From Clostridium beijerinckii (GTDB lineage: Bacteria > Bacillota > Clostridia > Clostridiales > Clostridiaceae), in assembly GCF_036699995.1 (NCBI RefSeq), contig NZ_CP144906.1, forward strand, positions 2,619,001 to 2,683,000: a stretch of DNA of 64,000 bases. The letters are read 5' to 3'. The notes under the pieces are model-generated. The model ran no database searches. It worked only from the letters and a program-made list of their open reading frames with translations, and was not told the origin of the DNA. The position numbers were made by a program, and so were the translations under genes. Below are positions 45,046-56,028 of the stretch, in pieces; positions within the stretch are counted from its first letter, which is position 1; every line of letters starts with the position of its first letter.

Positions 45046-45742
45046 AACTTTTCATCTCCTTATATGTGAACGTGTAAATTCATACAATGCTTATAATAAC
45101 ATAATACCTTACAAATAAGGCAATTCTATTACAATTATATATCACATTGTACAATTTTTTGTGTTCTAAGCGCAATATAATATTGCAAAAATAATCCTTT
45201 ATCATAATTCTAAAAATACTACAAGAATTTTGGGTGTAATTGTGAATTGCAATATACATATTATATTAAGTTTAGCATATAAAGATCAATATGTATGTTA
45301 TAATAGTAAATCTACATTTAAGATTGCAATAAAACAAGATCTAAGCAAGACTAAAATCTGCAAGCTCAATTACAAGGTATATATTAAATTCATTATAGTA
45401 TAATAACTTAAATGCTCTCATATATTATATTGGATAATAATTATCTATAAATAATAAATTTATAATGATTATCATGAATTTGGAAGAAATAAAAAAGATT
45501 TTTAAGAATATACGTCAGACATATCGCATGGATAATAATACTAATTTTGAATTGGAACATATATTTGTGTTATTATATAGGTGTATAGATTATTTTTGAT
45601 TATAGAAATTTACTTTTGTTTTGTGATATGATTATGAATGGCATATTTATACTTTAAAACGTGATTAGCATTACTAGTGTTATTTTAAATGAAAAGATCG
45701 CAAAGTATCAGGATATTTGATATGTAATTAGGAGAATAGTGA
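45046..45742. other. Long AT-rich gap between regulator and M16 gene
   Basis: This 700-bp divergent gap has an inverted repeat CAATATAATATTG near 45171, the palindrome ATGATTATCAT at 45465-45475 (Fur-like in texture) and a 41-codon open frame described separately. Promoters for both neighbours must lie here, but no unambiguous -35/-10 pair was found. Confidence 0.4.
45474..45599 (+). CDS. Possible 41-residue small protein
   Basis: An ATG-started frame of 41 codons begins MNLEEIKKIFKNIRQTYRMD and ends in a hydrophobic/aromatic tail. Codon use looks clostridial. There is no ribosome site; the palindrome ATGATTATCAT overlaps the start instead. It may be a real leaderless small protein, a remnant or chance. 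Confidence 0.2.
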   Translation: MNLEEIKKIFKNIRQTYRMDNNTNFELEHIFVLLYRCIDYF

Positions 45743-46984
45743 ATGATAAAATTAAATTTTGATGTGAAGAGACATACACTTGAAAATGGCTTGGAAGTAA
45801 TAACTATTAAGAAGGATACTCAAATTGCATCTATTAATATAGGAGTTAAGGTCGGTGCTCTATATGAGAATATGAAAGAAAAAGGTATAAGTCACTTTAT
45901 TGAACATACTTTGTTTAAAGGAACCATCAATAGAACTGGTGAAGAGCTAAATGATGAATTAGAGGCTTTAGGCGGAGAATATAATGCTTATACAGATTAT
46001 GATGTTACTGTTTATACGATCAGCTGCTTGATGGAAGAATTTAAGAAAGCAACAGAGCTTTTGGCTGATATGATTGTAAATCCAACATTTGATAAAAATG
46101 AAATAGAAAAAGAACGAGGTGTAATTTTATCAGAAATAAGGATGAGCAAAGATGATATAGAGGATTTCAGTTTTAAAAATGTAAATAAACTTGCATTTAA
46201 TAAAAGTGCTCTAAAATATGAGGTTACTGGACTTGAAGAGAATGTTTCTGGATTCACCAGAAAGAAATTGATATCTTTTTATAAAAGGTATTATGCACCT
46301 CAAAATTCTCTTATAACTATGGTATCGCCCTTAGAGCATGATGAAGCTATAAACTTAGTGAAAAATTATTTCAGTCAATGGGAAGGACAAAAGCCTGAAC
46401 CTATAAATATCATAATAGAAAAAAATAAAGAAACAACAGGAATAAGTTATAAGAAAGATATAGAGCAAAGCACTATAGTCTATTTATATACCTTCAATGA
46501 TTTAGAAAAATCAAATGAACTTCCGCTAAGAATTCTGAATCACAGACTTGGGGAAAGTTCGAATTCACTTCTTTTTAGAGAAATTAGAGAGAATAGGGGA
46601 TTAGCTTACGATATTTATACTCACTTAGAAATAACCAATAATATAAAAACCCTCTATGTATACACAGCAGTTAGTGAGGAAAACATTGATGAAGCTAAAG
46701 CGGCTATTGATGAAACAATAAAAAACGTAGTTGAAGGAAAGATTCAAATAGGAGATAGAGATTTAAATATAATGAAAAAAGTCCATAAGACGGCTGTAAT
46801 ATCAACTTTAGAGGATTCGTCTGAGTTATGTAATTACATGCTTCATCAAGCATTAGAGGGCGAGGATATATTTGAATTTGTTAAAGATATGGACAGATTA
46901 AATATGTTGGATATATTAAAGATTAATGAAGTTGGAAAAAAAGTTTTAAAAGAACCGACCATACACATATTAAAGTCTAACTAG
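45743..46984 (+). CDS. M16-family zinc peptidase
   Basis: This 413-residue protein is a processing-type peptidase of family M16. The inverted zinc motif HFIEH (His51, Glu54, His55) sits in GISHFIEHTLFKGT, followed by EALGGEYNAYTDYDVTVYT and ERGVILSEIRMSKDD with the third ligand Glu. The C-terminal half carries RENRGLAYDIYTHLE, the paired non-catalytic domain. It resembles B. subtilis MlpA/YmxG-type peptidases. GGAG precedes the ATG. recX begins 35 bases downstream by my start, so they are probably one unit. Confidence 0.9.
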   Translation: MIKLNFDVKRHTLENGLEVITIKKDTQIASINIGVKVGALYENMKEKGISHFIEHTLFKGTINRTGEELNDELEALGGEYNAYTDYDVTVYTISCLMEEFKKATELLADMIVNPTFDKNEIEKERGVILSEIRMSKDDIEDFSFKNVNKLAFNKSALKYEVTGLEENVSGFTRKKLISFYKRYYAPQNSLITMVSPLEHDEAINLVKNYFSQWEGQKPEPINIIIEKNKETTGISYKKDIEQSTIVYLYTFNDLEKSNELPLRILNHRLGESSNSLLFREIRENRGLAYDIYTHLEITNNIKTLYVYTAVSEENIDEAKAAIDETIKNVVEGKIQIGDRDLNIMKKVHKTAVISTLEDSSELCNYMLHQALEGEDIFEFVKDMDRLNMLDILKINEVGKKVLKEPTIHILKSN

Positions 46985-47019
46985 TAAATTAAATAATAAA
47001 AAAGGTGAAAGTTTTAACT

Positions 47020-47661
47020 ATGGCAAAAATAACGAAAATAGAAATTCAAAAGAGAAACAAAGAAAGAGTTAACTTATTTTTAGATGGTGAGTATGCATTT
47101 TCTATTTCAGCAGAACTAGTTTATAAAGAAAGTCTTAAAGTAAATAGTGAAATAAATCCTGAGAAATTGAGGGCACTAGCAGAAAGTGAAAACTTTATGA
47201 GGTGTAAGGAATCTGCTTTGAGGATAATAGAAAAAACATATAAAACCGAAAAAGAGGTTAGAGATAAGCTAAGGCTTAAAGAGTATGACGAATTATCTAT
47301 TGACAAAGCTATTGAATTTCTTAAAGAATATAATTTTATAAATGATGGCAATTATACAAAAATTTTTATAAGAGATAAATTACGATCAATGGGAAGTCAG
47401 AAAATAAAATATACATTGCTTCGCAAAGGAATTTGCAAAGAAATCATTGATGAGGAATTATTAAATCTAGATAAAGAAAATGAAAAAGATGTTGCATTTG
47501 ATATAGCACAAAAAAAATATAATTTAATAAAGAATAAAGAGACCGATACTTATAAGATTTCAGGAAAATTATATAGGTATTTAATTTCAAAGGGATATAA
47601 TACAGAGATTACTAGTCAAGTAATCAAAAAAGTTATGGCTGTAGACGTGGATGATTTTTAA
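47020..47661 (+). CDS. recX: Regulatory protein RecX
   Basis: This protein of 213 residues modulates RecA filaments. It has the three-helix repeats of RecX: CKESALRIIEKTYKTEKEVR, DKAIEFLKEYNFINDGNYTK and FIRDKLRSMGSQKIKYTLLR with KGICKEIIDEEL. I start it at ATG 47020, ten bases after AGGTG; the GTG at 47005 would overlap that site. Length and motif order are normal. It is distant from recA here. Confidence 0.9.
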   Translation: MAKITKIEIQKRNKERVNLFLDGEYAFSISAELVYKESLKVNSEINPEKLRALAESENFMRCKESALRIIEKTYKTEKEVRDKLRLKEYDELSIDKAIEFLKEYNFINDGNYTKIFIRDKLRSMGSQKIKYTLLRKGICKEIIDEELLNLDKENEKDVAFDIAQKKYNLIKNKETDTYKISGKLYRYLISKGYNTEITSQVIKKVMAVDVDDF

Positions 47662-47799
47662 TAGTGTTTTTATATTTCGCTCGTTGAAATTTAAGGCGCA
47701 TATTTTAGATGTATTTTTAATATGCTTATGTTCTCATTTTTGATATAATTAGAATATACATTATAATAGGGTGAAAATATTATTTGTGGAGGAAAAATT

Positions 47800-48519
47800 A
47801 TGAATGAAAATAAAGCTATGTTAGTAGTTAATGGAATCATCTCAGGATGCATTCAAGTAAGTATCATAATTGCACTATTAGTCTTTCCTAGTATAATATT
47901 TAATTCCACGTCAGTTCACTCATTTACAGAAAATGTTCTTAAACAAGAATATTCACCAAGTGAAAATAGCAAGATTGTAAATAGTAAATTATTTAAGAAC
48001 ATACAGTCAATTAAAAATGCATCATCAAAAGAAATTATTATTTATAATGGAGTTACTATAGAAGACGGTATTAAATCAAATGAAGAAATTGATAATAAAG
48101 CGCTAAAATTAACTCAGGGTGCTAAAACTGATAGGGAACGAGCAAAAATATTATATAGTTGGATTGGAAGTAATATAAAGTACGATAATGAAAAGGCTCA
48201 AGAAGTTTTAAGTGGAGGCGACACTGAAAAAATGCCAGAAAGCGGTGCAATACCAGCGTTCAGTAGTAGAACAGGTATTTGTTTTGATAAGGCATGTCTT
48301 TATGTAGCGATGTCTAGAGCTGCTAATCTTAAAGTTAGGCTTTTAGGAGGCCAAGCCTATGATGGAGAACAATATGTTGGCCATGCATGGAACCAAGTTT
48401 ATTTAGAGGATGAAAATAAATGGATCAATGTAGATACAACCTTCTATGATGGAGGAAATTATTTTGATTCCAATTTATTTAATAAGCATAATGTAGAAGA
48501 AATTGCTGGTGAATGGTAA
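47800..48519 (+). CDS. Membrane-anchored transglutaminase-like protein
   Basis: This 239-residue protein has one N-terminal hydrophobic helix (residues 9-33) and then a transglutaminase-like domain. The papain-like triad is visible: Cys161 (SRTGICFDKACLYVAMSRAA), His195 (VGHAWNQVYLED) and Asp212 (WINVDTTFYD). It is probably an extracellular peptidase or amide transferase acting on the envelope. TGGAGG precedes the ATG. Its stop almost touches that of the convergent TPR gene. A second transglutaminase-like gene begins at 63576. Confidence 0.85.
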   Translation: MNENKAMLVVNGIISGCIQVSIIIALLVFPSIIFNSTSVHSFTENVLKQEYSPSENSKIVNSKLFKNIQSIKNASSKEIIIYNGVTIEDGIKSNEEIDNKALKLTQGAKTDRERAKILYSWIGSNIKYDNEKAQEVLSGGDTEKMPESGAIPAFSSRTGICFDKACLYVAMSRAANLKVRLLGGQAYDGEQYVGHAWNQVYLEDENKWINVDTTFYDGGNYFDSNLFNKHNVEEIAGEW

Positions 48520-48520
48520 A

Positions 48521-48877
48521 TTAGTTTGCTTTTTTAAATTTTGAAATAATAAGGTCTATGGCCTTTTCACAATCTTTGTCATTAGGATCTATTGACCATG
48601 CTAAATTAAAGAAACGTAAAGCTGTATTAAAGTTTTCTTTCATGACATAGCAATATCCAAGATTAAAAAAGTATTTACTTTCATGCTTAAGAGAAATTGC
48701 TTTGTTAAGCATAATTATTGCATCATCAAATTTTTTGAGTTTAATTAAACAAACTCCACAATTATAGTATGAACAAGCCGTGTTTAAATTTTCTGATGCA
48801 GACTTTTTATAAAAATCCATGGCTTTTTCGTAATCCTTCATATTGTAAAATTTGTTTCCTTCAGTAAAATAATTCAT
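48521..48877 (-). CDS. Small tetratricopeptide-repeat protein
   Basis: This 118-residue cytoplasmic protein consists of about three TPR units (GNKFYNMKDYEKAMDFYKKS, YNCGVCLIKLKKFDDAIIML, FNLGYCYVMKENFNTALRFF). Such repeats bind partner proteins. No catalytic domain is attached and the partner is unknown. GGAGGTC precedes the ATG on the minus strand. It is convergent with the transglutaminase-like gene. Confidence 0.82.
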   Translation of the reverse strand: MNYFTEGNKFYNMKDYEKAMDFYKKSASENLNTACSYYNCGVCLIKLKKFDDAIIMLNKAISLKHESKYFFNLGYCYVMKENFNTALRFFNLAWSIDPNDKDCEKAIDLIISKFKKAN

Positions 48878-49093
48878 TTGTGACCTCCAATAGCAAAATT
48901 GTAAATATTAACTTAAATTCTTTATAATTATAGACAATACTTTATATTAGTATACATATGGAAGTATTTATTAAGGCATAATTAAAAAAATAACAGACCA
49001 GTATACATGAGGAATTATTTTCTTTCATGTACCTAAGCTTTAAAATTATATAACCAATATGTACATTGAAAAAACAGAGTAGGTGAAATAAAT

Positions 49094-52000
49094 ATGATAA
49101 ATTATAAAATTGGTTTAGATATAGGATCGACAACAGTAAAATTAGTGGTTCTTAATAATGAGAACATTTTAATATATAGTAAATATAAAAGGCATTTTTC
49201 AGATATAAGAAGTACAATAATTGATTTAATAAAGGAATGCTATGAAGAATTAGGGAATATTAACTGCAAAATTAATATAACAGGTTCAGGAGGATTGTCA
49301 GTATCAAAATGGCTTAATCTTGGTTTTGTACAGGAAGTAATTGCATGTTCAAAAACAGTTGAAACAATTATTCCTGAGACTGACGTTGTAATAGAATTAG
49401 GCGGGGAAGATGCAAAAATTACATATTTTAGAGGTGGAATAGAGCAAAGAATGAATGGAAGTTGTGCCGGCGGTACTGGAGCTTTCATTGATCAAATGGC
49501 CATATTATTGAATACTGATGCAATGGGGTTAAACGAGTATGCTAAAGAATATAAAGTAATATATCCTATAGCATCAAGATGTGGTGTCTTTGCGAAAACA
49601 GATGTTCAGCCATTGATAAATGAAGGCGCTAAAAAAAGTGATATAGCTGCATCAATATTTCAAGCTGTAGTTAACCAAACTATAGGAGGGCTCGCGTGTG
49701 GTAAGCCGATAAGAGGCAATGTGGCATTTTTAGGAGGTCCTTTATTTTTCCTTTCAGAATTAAGGAACAGATTTATTGAAACATTGAATTTAAAGGATGA
49801 ACAAATTATTGCGCCAGAAAATTCTCAACTTTTTGTTGCGATGGGAGCAGCTCTATTGTCAACAAAGGAAAAATCAACATCTTTAAAAAATATAGTAGAT
49901 AAAATTTCTGATATTTCTAATATAAAGGATGATACTGAGCCAAGACTTGAACCGTTATTTAAAGATAAAGAAGATTACGATAAGTTTAAAGAGAGACATG
50001 ATAAAAATGTTGTAAAAAGGGGAGAGTTAAGGGAATATAAAGGACAAGCATTTTTAGGAATAGACGCTGGTTCAACAACTACTAAAGTAGCACTTATAGG
50101 TGAAAATTCTGAACTTTTGTATTCTTACTATGGAAGCAATGAAGGAAACCCACTAAACAAAGTTGTAGAAATCATGAAAGATTTATATGAAAAACTTCCA
50201 GAAACAATAGAGATTGTAAACTCTTCTGTTACTGGTTATGGAGAAGCTCTTATTAAAGCAGCGCTTCATATAGATATAGGAGAAATTGAAACAATTGCAC
50301 ATTATAAGGCTGCAGATCATTTCTTGCCAGGTGTAGATTTTATCTTGGACATAGGCGGGCAGGATATGAAGTGCATAAAGATAAAAAATGATGCAATTGA
50401 TGGAATACTTTTAAATGAAGCTTGTTCATCAGGATGCGGATCTTTTATTGAGAGTTTTGCTAAGTCTCTTGATATGAAGGTAGAGGATTTCGCAAAGGAA
50501 GCTTTAAAATCTAAAGCTCCAGTGGACTTAGGTTCTAGGTGCACAGTATTTATGAACTCGAGAGTTAAACAGTCTCAAAAAGAGGGAGCTGAGATTTCGG
50601 ATATATCAGCTGGCCTTTCATATTCAGTTATAAAGAATGCTTTGTTTAAAGTAATAAAGTTAAGAGATGAAAAAGACATAGGTGAAAAAGTTATAGTACA
50701 AGGTGGAACATTTTACAATGAAGCTGTACTTAGGAGTTTTGAACTTATATCAGGAAGAGAAGCAGTAAGACCAGATATCTCAGGGCTAATGGGAGCCTTT
50801 GGGTGTGCTCTTATTGCAAAGGAAAGATATATTGAAGGAGAAAAGTCAACTTTATTACCTAGAGATGGAATAAATAAATTTGAAATGACAGCATCATTTA
50901 GAAGATGCGGAAAGTGTGGAAATAATTGTTTGCTTACTGTAAATAAATTCTCTACAGATGAGGAGTTCATTTCAGGAAATAGGTGCGAAAGAGGGCTTGG
51001 AATAGAGAAGTCTAAGGAAAGCAAACTACCAAATTTATTCGATTATAAGTACAAGAGAACATTTGGTTATAAGCCTTTAAAAGAAGAAGAAGCTAAACGT
51101 GGAGTTATAGGAATTCCAAGAGTTCTTAACATGTATGAGAATTATCCATTTTGGTTTACACTTTTAACTAACTTAGGCTTTAGCGTTAAATTATCAGCAC
51201 CTTCAAGTAAGAAGATATATGAACTTGGAATTGAAACAATTCCATCAGAATCAGCTTGTTATCCAGCAAAATTGGCTCATGGTCATATAATGAATTTGAT
51301 AAATAGAGGAATTAAAAATATATTTTATCCTTGTATATCATATGAGAAAAAAGAGTTCATGGATGCTCAAAATCATTACAATTGTCCTATGGTAACTTCT
51401 TATCCAGAAGCGATAAAAAATAATATGGATGAATTAAAGGAAAATAACATTAATTTCATGGAACCATTTTTATCTTTAGATAATGAAAAGGAGCTTGCAA
51501 AAAGAATTGTAGATGAATTCAAGGCATTTAATGTAAGTATACAAGAGGCTAAAACAGCTGTGGAAGAAGCAAGTAAAGAAAGAGAGAATTTCAAAAAGGA
51601 TATTCAAAAAAAAGGTGAGGAAGTTATTTCATATCTAAGACAGAATAATAAAAAAGGAATAGTATTAAGTGGAAGACCTTACCATGTAGATCCTGAAATA
51701 AATCATGGAATTCCTGATATGATAAATTCTTTTGATATGGCTGTATTAACAGAAGATAGCGTGTCTCATTTAGGAGTATTAAAAGATAAGCTTAGAGTTG
51801 TAGATCAGTGGATGTATCACTCAAGATTATACAGAGCAGCTGCTTTTGTTGCTGATGAGCCTTGTGTAGATATGATTCAGTTAAATTCTTTTGGTTGTGG
51901 ATTAGATGCAGTTACTACAGATCAAGTTTCTGAAATTATATCCTCAAAAGGAAAGATATATACAGTTTTAAAAATAGATGAAGGAAATAATTTAGGGGCT

Positions 52001-53407
52001 GCTAAAATTAGAATTAGATCATTAAAAGCTGCAATGGGCGAAAGAGAACGAAAAAATTATAAACCAGTTGAAGAACAAATAGTATACAAAAATCCAGTAT
52101 TTACACCTGAGATGAGAAAGAAACATACAATTTTATGTCCTCAAATGTCACCTATTCATTTTGATTTAATTGAGACAGCTGTGAATGCATCAGGCTATAA
52201 CTTAGAAGTTTTACCATCAATGGACATGAAAGCTGTTGATGAAGGATTAAAATATGTTAATAATGATGCTTGTTATCCATCAATTATAGTAATTGGTCAA
52301 ATAATTGAGGCCTTAAAATCTGGAAAATATGATTTGAATAATACTTCAGTTATAATATCTCAAACTGGCGGTGGCTGTAGAGCAACAAATTATATTGGAT
52401 TCTTAAAGATGGCTTTAAAGCATGCTGGATTTGAACAAGTACCTGTTATATCATTAAATGCAGTAGGACTTGAAAAACAACCAGGTTTTAAGATTACTCC
52501 AAAATTGCTTCATAAAGCTATTATGGCATTAGTATACGGAGACTTATTCATGAGAGTGTTGTATAAGACAAGGCCTTACGAAAAAGTTAAAGGATCTGCC
52601 AATGATATTTATAAGAAATGGAATGAAAAGGTAAAATTAAATTTAGTAAACGGAAGCAAGAGAGAGTTTAATAACAACATAAAAGAAATCATTCAAGAGT
52701 TTGATGAATTACCACTACTAAATGTAAAAAAACCTAAAGTTGGTGTTGTTGGAGAAATATTAGTTAAGTTCCATCCAACAGCAAACAATGATATTGTGGG
52801 TATTTTAGAAAATGAAGGGGCAGAAGCAGTCGTTCCAGATCTTCTAGATTTCTTTTTCTACTCAGCATTTGACGCAGACTTTAAAGCAAAATATTTGGCA
52901 GGAAGTAAACTTTCAAAAAATTTATGTAATATGGCTATCTCTTATATTGAAACATATAGAAAAACTATGAAAAAACAATTAGAAAAAAGTACTAGATTTT
53001 CTAAGCCAAAACACATAAAAGAATTAGCTGACATGGCATCACCTATACTTTCTCTTGGAAATCAGACTGGAGAAGGTTGGTTCTTAACAGCAGAAATGAT
53101 AGAGCTTATTGAGTCTGGCACAAGTAATATAGTGTGTCTTCAACCTTTTGCATGTTTGCCTAATCATGTTACTGGAAAAGGTATGATAAAAGCACTAAAA
53201 GAAAGATATCCAAAATCAAATATAGTGGCAATAGATTATGATCCTGGTGCCTCAAACGTAAACCAGTTAAATAGAATTAAGCTAATGTTATCAGTTGCCT
53301 TTAAAAATTTAGGTGATGAACTTAAATATCATAAAAAACAAAATGAAAGTATTGTGGAGCAGCAATTTCATAATGAGGCAGGTTTAACACTTGAAGACAA
53401 TATTTAA
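49094..53407 (+). CDS. 2-hydroxyacyl-CoA dehydratase activator-type fusion (BadF/HgdC + DUF2229)
   Basis: This 1437-residue protein joins two activator (ASKHA ATPase) domains with an HgdB-like C-terminal half. Domain one has LDIGSTTVK (8-16), [10 protein letters not shown] and [11 protein letters not shown] (Cys124). Domain two has [25 protein letters not shown] and [15 protein letters not shown] (Cys444, Cys448), the cysteines expected to hold a [4Fe-4S] cluster. Then comes a DUF2229 region ([34 protein letters not shown]) and an HgdB-like part with [15 protein letters not shown]. Known activators inject electrons into radical dehydratases. This large stand-alone form is widespread in clostridia, but its partner is unknown and none lies nearby. 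GTAGGTG precedes the ATG. Confidence 0.85.
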   Translation: MINYKIGLDIGSTTVKLVVLNNENILIYSKYKRHFSDIRSTIIDLIKECYEELGNINCKINITGSGGLSVSKWLNLGFVQEVIACSKTVETIIPETDVVIELGGEDAKITYFRGGIEQRMNGSCAGGTGAFIDQMAILLNTDAMGLNEYAKEYKVIYPIASRCGVFAKTDVQPLINEGAKKSDIAASIFQAVVNQTIGGLACGKPIRGNVAFLGGPLFFLSELRNRFIETLNLKDEQIIAPENSQLFVAMGAALLSTKEKSTSLKNIVDKISDISNIKDDTEPRLEPLFKDKEDYDKFKERHDKNVVKRGELREYKGQAFLGIDAGSTTTKVALIGENSELLYSYYGSNEGNPLNKVVEIMKDLYEKLPETIEIVNSSVTGYGEALIKAALHIDIGEIETIAHYKAADHFLPGVDFILDIGGQDMKCIKIKNDAIDGILLNEACSSGCGSFIESFAKSLDMKVEDFAKEALKSKAPVDLGSRCTVFMNSRVKQSQKEGAEISDISAGLSYSVIKNALFKVIKLRDEKDIGEKVIVQGGTFYNEAVLRSFELISGREAVRPDISGLMGAFGCALIAKERYIEGEKSTLLPRDGINKFEMTASFRRCGKCGNNCLLTVNKFSTDEEFISGNRCERGLGIEKSKESKLPNLFDYKYKRTFGYKPLKEEEAKRGVIGIPRVLNMYENYPFWFTLLTNLGFSVKLSAPSSKKIYELGIETIPSESACYPAKLAHGHIMNLINRGIKNIFYPCISYEKKEFMDAQNHYNCPMVTSYPEAIKNNMDELKENNINFMEPFLSLDNEKELAKRIVDEFKAFNVSIQEAKTAVEEASKERENFKKDIQKKGEEVISYLRQNNKKGIVLSGRPYHVDPEINHGIPDMINSFDMAVLTEDSVSHLGVLKDKLRVVDQWMYHSRLYRAAAFVADEPCVDMIQLNSFGCGLDAVTTDQVSEIISSKGKIYTVLKIDEGNNLGAAKIRIRSLKAAMGERERKNYKPVEEQIVYKNPVFTPEMRKKHTILCPQMSPIHFDLIETAVNASGYNLEVLPSMDMKAVDEGLKYVNNDACYPSIIVIGQIIEALKSGKYDLNNTSVIISQTGGGCRATNYIGFLKMALKHAGFEQVPVISLNAVGLEKQPGFKITPKLLHKAIMALVYGDLFMRVLYKTRPYEKVKGSANDIYKKWNEKVKLNLVNGSKREFNNNIKEIIQEFDELPLLNVKKPKVGVVGEILVKFHPTANNDIVGILENEGAEAVVPDLLDFFFYSAFDADFKAKYLAGSKLSKNLCNMAISYIETYRKTMKKQLEKSTRFSKPKHIKELADMASPILSLGNQTGEGWFLTAEMIELIESGTSNIVCLQPFACLPNHVTGKGMIKALKERYPKSNIVAIDYDPGASNVNQLNRIKLMLSVAFKNLGDELKYHKKQNESIVEQQFHNEAGLTLEDNI

Positions 53408-53455
53408 TTAAATTGTGTTAAATTTAATGTTTTAGTTAGCATAATCATGTATTTA

Positions 53456-53501
53456 TAATGCATAATGTACATAATTTATAATTAACGTACATTATGCATT
53501 A
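53456..53501 (+). terminator. Perfect 15-bp inverted repeat after the activator gene
   Basis: TAATGCATAATGTAC is perfectly inverted at 53487-53501 around a 16-nt loop. No T-run follows, so it is only a probable terminator. Confidence 0.5.
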
Positions 53502-53569
53502 AAGCTTTTGAAGGAATTTACATGTAATTGTTTTTATTACAATTATTGTTTTATGTTACTTTTAGTTTA

Positions 53570-53585
53570 TACAATGGTTATTGTA
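53570..53585. promoter_or_regulatory. Dyad TACAATGGTTATTGTA
   Basis: A 6-bp inverted repeat with 4-base centre lies 50 bp upstream of the next gene. A related dyad (TAATTG/CAATTA) lies at 53525-53545. Two similar sites close together suggest operators, but no regulator is known. Confidence 0.3.
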
Positions 53586-53634
53586 CAGTTTTATAGGCTA
53601 TTAAAATAATGTGCAATTTATTAGGAGGTAATCG

Positions 53635-54675
53635 ATGGATACGCAAAGTAATCATCAAGAAAAAGAGAAAATTAAAAATAAAAAATTTAAACCGCTTGTA
53701 TTCTTTTTAGGGATAGTATACATAATTGTTTTTCTATGTATAAGTACGCCTCTAGTGTTATTTTTTGGACCGTATGAAAATACAAGAAAAGTATTTGTTT
53801 CAACATTACTTGGAACAAGACATGCGTATCTATTAACAGATTTTATGTCCCAGGAAGAAATAAATAAGATCCTAGGAGTTAACAAAAATACAGAAGAATT
53901 GAAGGATGATAGTACTCAAAATACAGAAACAGATTTAAATAAGGTAAAGGTGAAATATACTAGTGGAAATGAGATAACTAGATATGATATACATACAGAC
54001 AGATATAATGGATATATACTTGAAATAAAAAATCCATTAGGAGTTAAAGTTGCAATGACAAAATATCTAGGAAAAATGGGACAGAAAACTAGTGAAATGG
54101 CAGAAGAGAATAATGCTATTGCAGCGATTAATGGTGGGTCATTTGTAGATAAATCTTCTGATGGAACCCTTTATGCGGGAACTGGGGCAGAGCCAGGGGG
54201 ATTTGTTATATCAGGTGGAAAAGTTGTATATCCTAAAAACAATGTAAATAGAAATAATGTTGAAAATGTTATAGCTTTTACTAAAGGTGGTCAGCTTATT
54301 GTGGGAGATCATACTCTTAATGAGCTTCAAAAACTAGGAGTGCAGGAAGCAATGTGCTTTAGAAGGCCTAATATTATTATAAATGGTAAGCCTCAGGTTA
54401 AAGATAAGACATCTGATGGGCTTAATCCTAGAACTGCAGTGGGTCAAAAAGAGGATGGTACAGTTATATTTTTGGTTATTGATGGGCGAAAAATCACAGC
54501 ACCTGGAGCAAGTTTGTATGATGTTCAAGAAATAATGTTAGATAGAGGTGCGATTAATGCGGGTGCTCTTGATGGTGGTTATTCTTCTACAATGTACTAT
54601 AAGGGAGAAGTTATAAATTCTCCAAATGCTTGGGATGGTGAAAGATCTGTTGCCACAGCTTTTTACGTTGAGTAA
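53635..54675 (+). CDS. Phosphodiester glycosidase (NAGPA) family protein
   Basis: This 346-residue protein has one transmembrane helix (residues 22-45) with the rest outside the cell. The NAGPA/DUF2233 domain covers about 130-346: AAINGGSFVDKSSDGT, PGGFVISGGKV, GLNPRTAVGQKEDGTVIFLV, DGRKITAPGASLYDVQEIML and GALDGGYSSTMYYKGEVIN. Family members remove N-acetylglucosamine from phosphodiesters, and bacterial ones may act on wall teichoic or sporulation polymers. GGAGG precedes the ATG. It is followed by a second anchored protein, possibly in the same unit. Confidence 0.85.
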   Translation: MDTQSNHQEKEKIKNKKFKPLVFFLGIVYIIVFLCISTPLVLFFGPYENTRKVFVSTLLGTRHAYLLTDFMSQEEINKILGVNKNTEELKDDSTQNTETDLNKVKVKYTSGNEITRYDIHTDRYNGYILEIKNPLGVKVAMTKYLGKMGQKTSEMAEENNAIAAINGGSFVDKSSDGTLYAGTGAEPGGFVISGGKVVYPKNNVNRNNVENVIAFTKGGQLIVGDHTLNELQKLGVQEAMCFRRPNIIINGKPQVKDKTSDGLNPRTAVGQKEDGTVIFLVIDGRKITAPGASLYDVQEIMLDRGAINAGALDGGYSSTMYYKGEVINSPNAWDGERSVATAFYVE

Positions 54676-54767
54676 AATAAAGTTTGTGAAAAATTATTAT
54701 AATAAATAGTACATATAACACAAAAGTAGAAGTAATTTTGAAGTATCTTTGTAGGAGAGGATAGTTA

Positions 54768-55835
54768 ATGAAAAACCTGATAAGAATAGTAGTATGGACA
54801 CTTGTAGCAATAGTAATTCAACAAGGTATATTTTTATATGTGGAAAATATATATTTAGCTTCAGATGTAAAAATACAAGCTGAAAAAGTTGAAGAAAAGG
54901 AAATGCCAAAAGATAATAAGCAAAATGAAATTAACATTAAGGATGGAGTTTCTAAAGCATCAGTATCCTCAGATGGCAGATTTGTTGCCTATATAGAAAA
55001 TAGTAAACTTAAGGTATTAGATAGTAATGATAATAGTGAAAAAGAATTCCAATGTGAAGACGGCGGAGATGTAGTGTTCTATAAATGGTTAACAAATGAG
55101 AACAATATAATCGTTATACAAAAAGTGCAAAAAAAAGGAGGAGCTTATTTTGAGCCAGTATCTTTTGATGCGAAGAAAGGTGAAACACGACAACTTGCAG
55201 ACTTTAATTTAAATGAGCTGAAAATAGATACAAAGAATGCAAGCGATAAAGTAGACAATGTAGTATTTTCTACTGCAACACATAGTCTTTACATAAAAAT
55301 TAATAAAGCCAATGGAAAAAGTGATTTATATTATGCTAATGTAATGAATCAATTAGAGAAAGTCAGATCAAATAAAGAAATTGGGAATATAATAGTACCT
55401 ACTACAAGTACAAATGCGGTAATGGAAATGGGAAATGGTGCAACCATATTAAATAGCCCAAACAATATAGAAATACCAAATGCAAAAGTTATAAAAATAT
55501 TAGGAAATGATATTAATGATAATGTATATTTTGGTGAAGAAGTTAGCGGAAATATTACTAAAATATATTATTCAGCATTAAACGAAGGGAAAATAAAATG
55601 GAATATGTTGATTTTGCCTAAGCCAGTAAGTAAAGAAGATATAATTGTGGATTATTCAGGAAAAGTTTATATCAATGATAAATCTGCAGGAAGTGTTTTA
55701 GAGCTTATTAGTAAGAAGACAATTAAGTATGAAGGAGATCTTCTGCAATCTTATTCTAAAGGGATTATTTCTATAAATGGAAATAAGTTAACAAAGTACG
55801 AGATTGGAGAAAACAGAATTTCCATTAAGCAATAA
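54768..55835 (+). CDS. Anchored extracellular protein, beta-propeller-like, unknown function
   Basis: This 355-residue protein has one N-terminal helix (residues 5-27) and an extracellular domain with repeated short strands. SVSSDGRFVAYIENSKLKVL and ATHSLYIKINKANGKSDLYY resemble blades of a WD40/dipeptidyl-peptidase-like propeller. I recognise no family with certainty and see no catalytic motif. AGGAGAGG precedes the ATG. It starts 92 bases after the phosphodiester glycosidase gene, so a shared envelope role is the best contextual guess. Confidence 0.7.
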   Translation: MKNLIRIVVWTLVAIVIQQGIFLYVENIYLASDVKIQAEKVEEKEMPKDNKQNEINIKDGVSKASVSSDGRFVAYIENSKLKVLDSNDNSEKEFQCEDGGDVVFYKWLTNENNIIVIQKVQKKGGAYFEPVSFDAKKGETRQLADFNLNELKIDTKNASDKVDNVVFSTATHSLYIKINKANGKSDLYYANVMNQLEKVRSNKEIGNIIVPTTSTNAVMEMGNGATILNSPNNIEIPNAKVIKILGNDINDNVYFGEEVSGNITKIYYSALNEGKIKWNMLILPKPVSKEDIIVDYSGKVYINDKSAGSVLELISKKTIKYEGDLLQSYSKGIISINGNKLTKYEIGENRISIKQ

Positions 55836-55879
55836 TATGCTTAATAAAAACTACTTTGCCAAATAATCATGATTTTGAT

Positions 55880-55908
55880 AATACAAAAATATAAGAAATT
55901 TTTGTATT
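55880..55908 (+). terminator. Hairpin after the anchored protein
   Basis: AATACAAAAAT is perfectly inverted at 55898-55908 with a 7-base loop. The A-rich arms give a T-rich 3' side typical of a weak bidirectional terminator. Confidence 0.5.
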
Positions 55909-56028
55909 TAAGGATCTATCATAATAAGATATAATAATTCATATAAGTTTTAAAAGAATAAAATATAAAAAAAGTCATATAATTAAATTTATGTAAATAT
56001 AAAATCAATGGTAAAAGGGGTGGAATTT

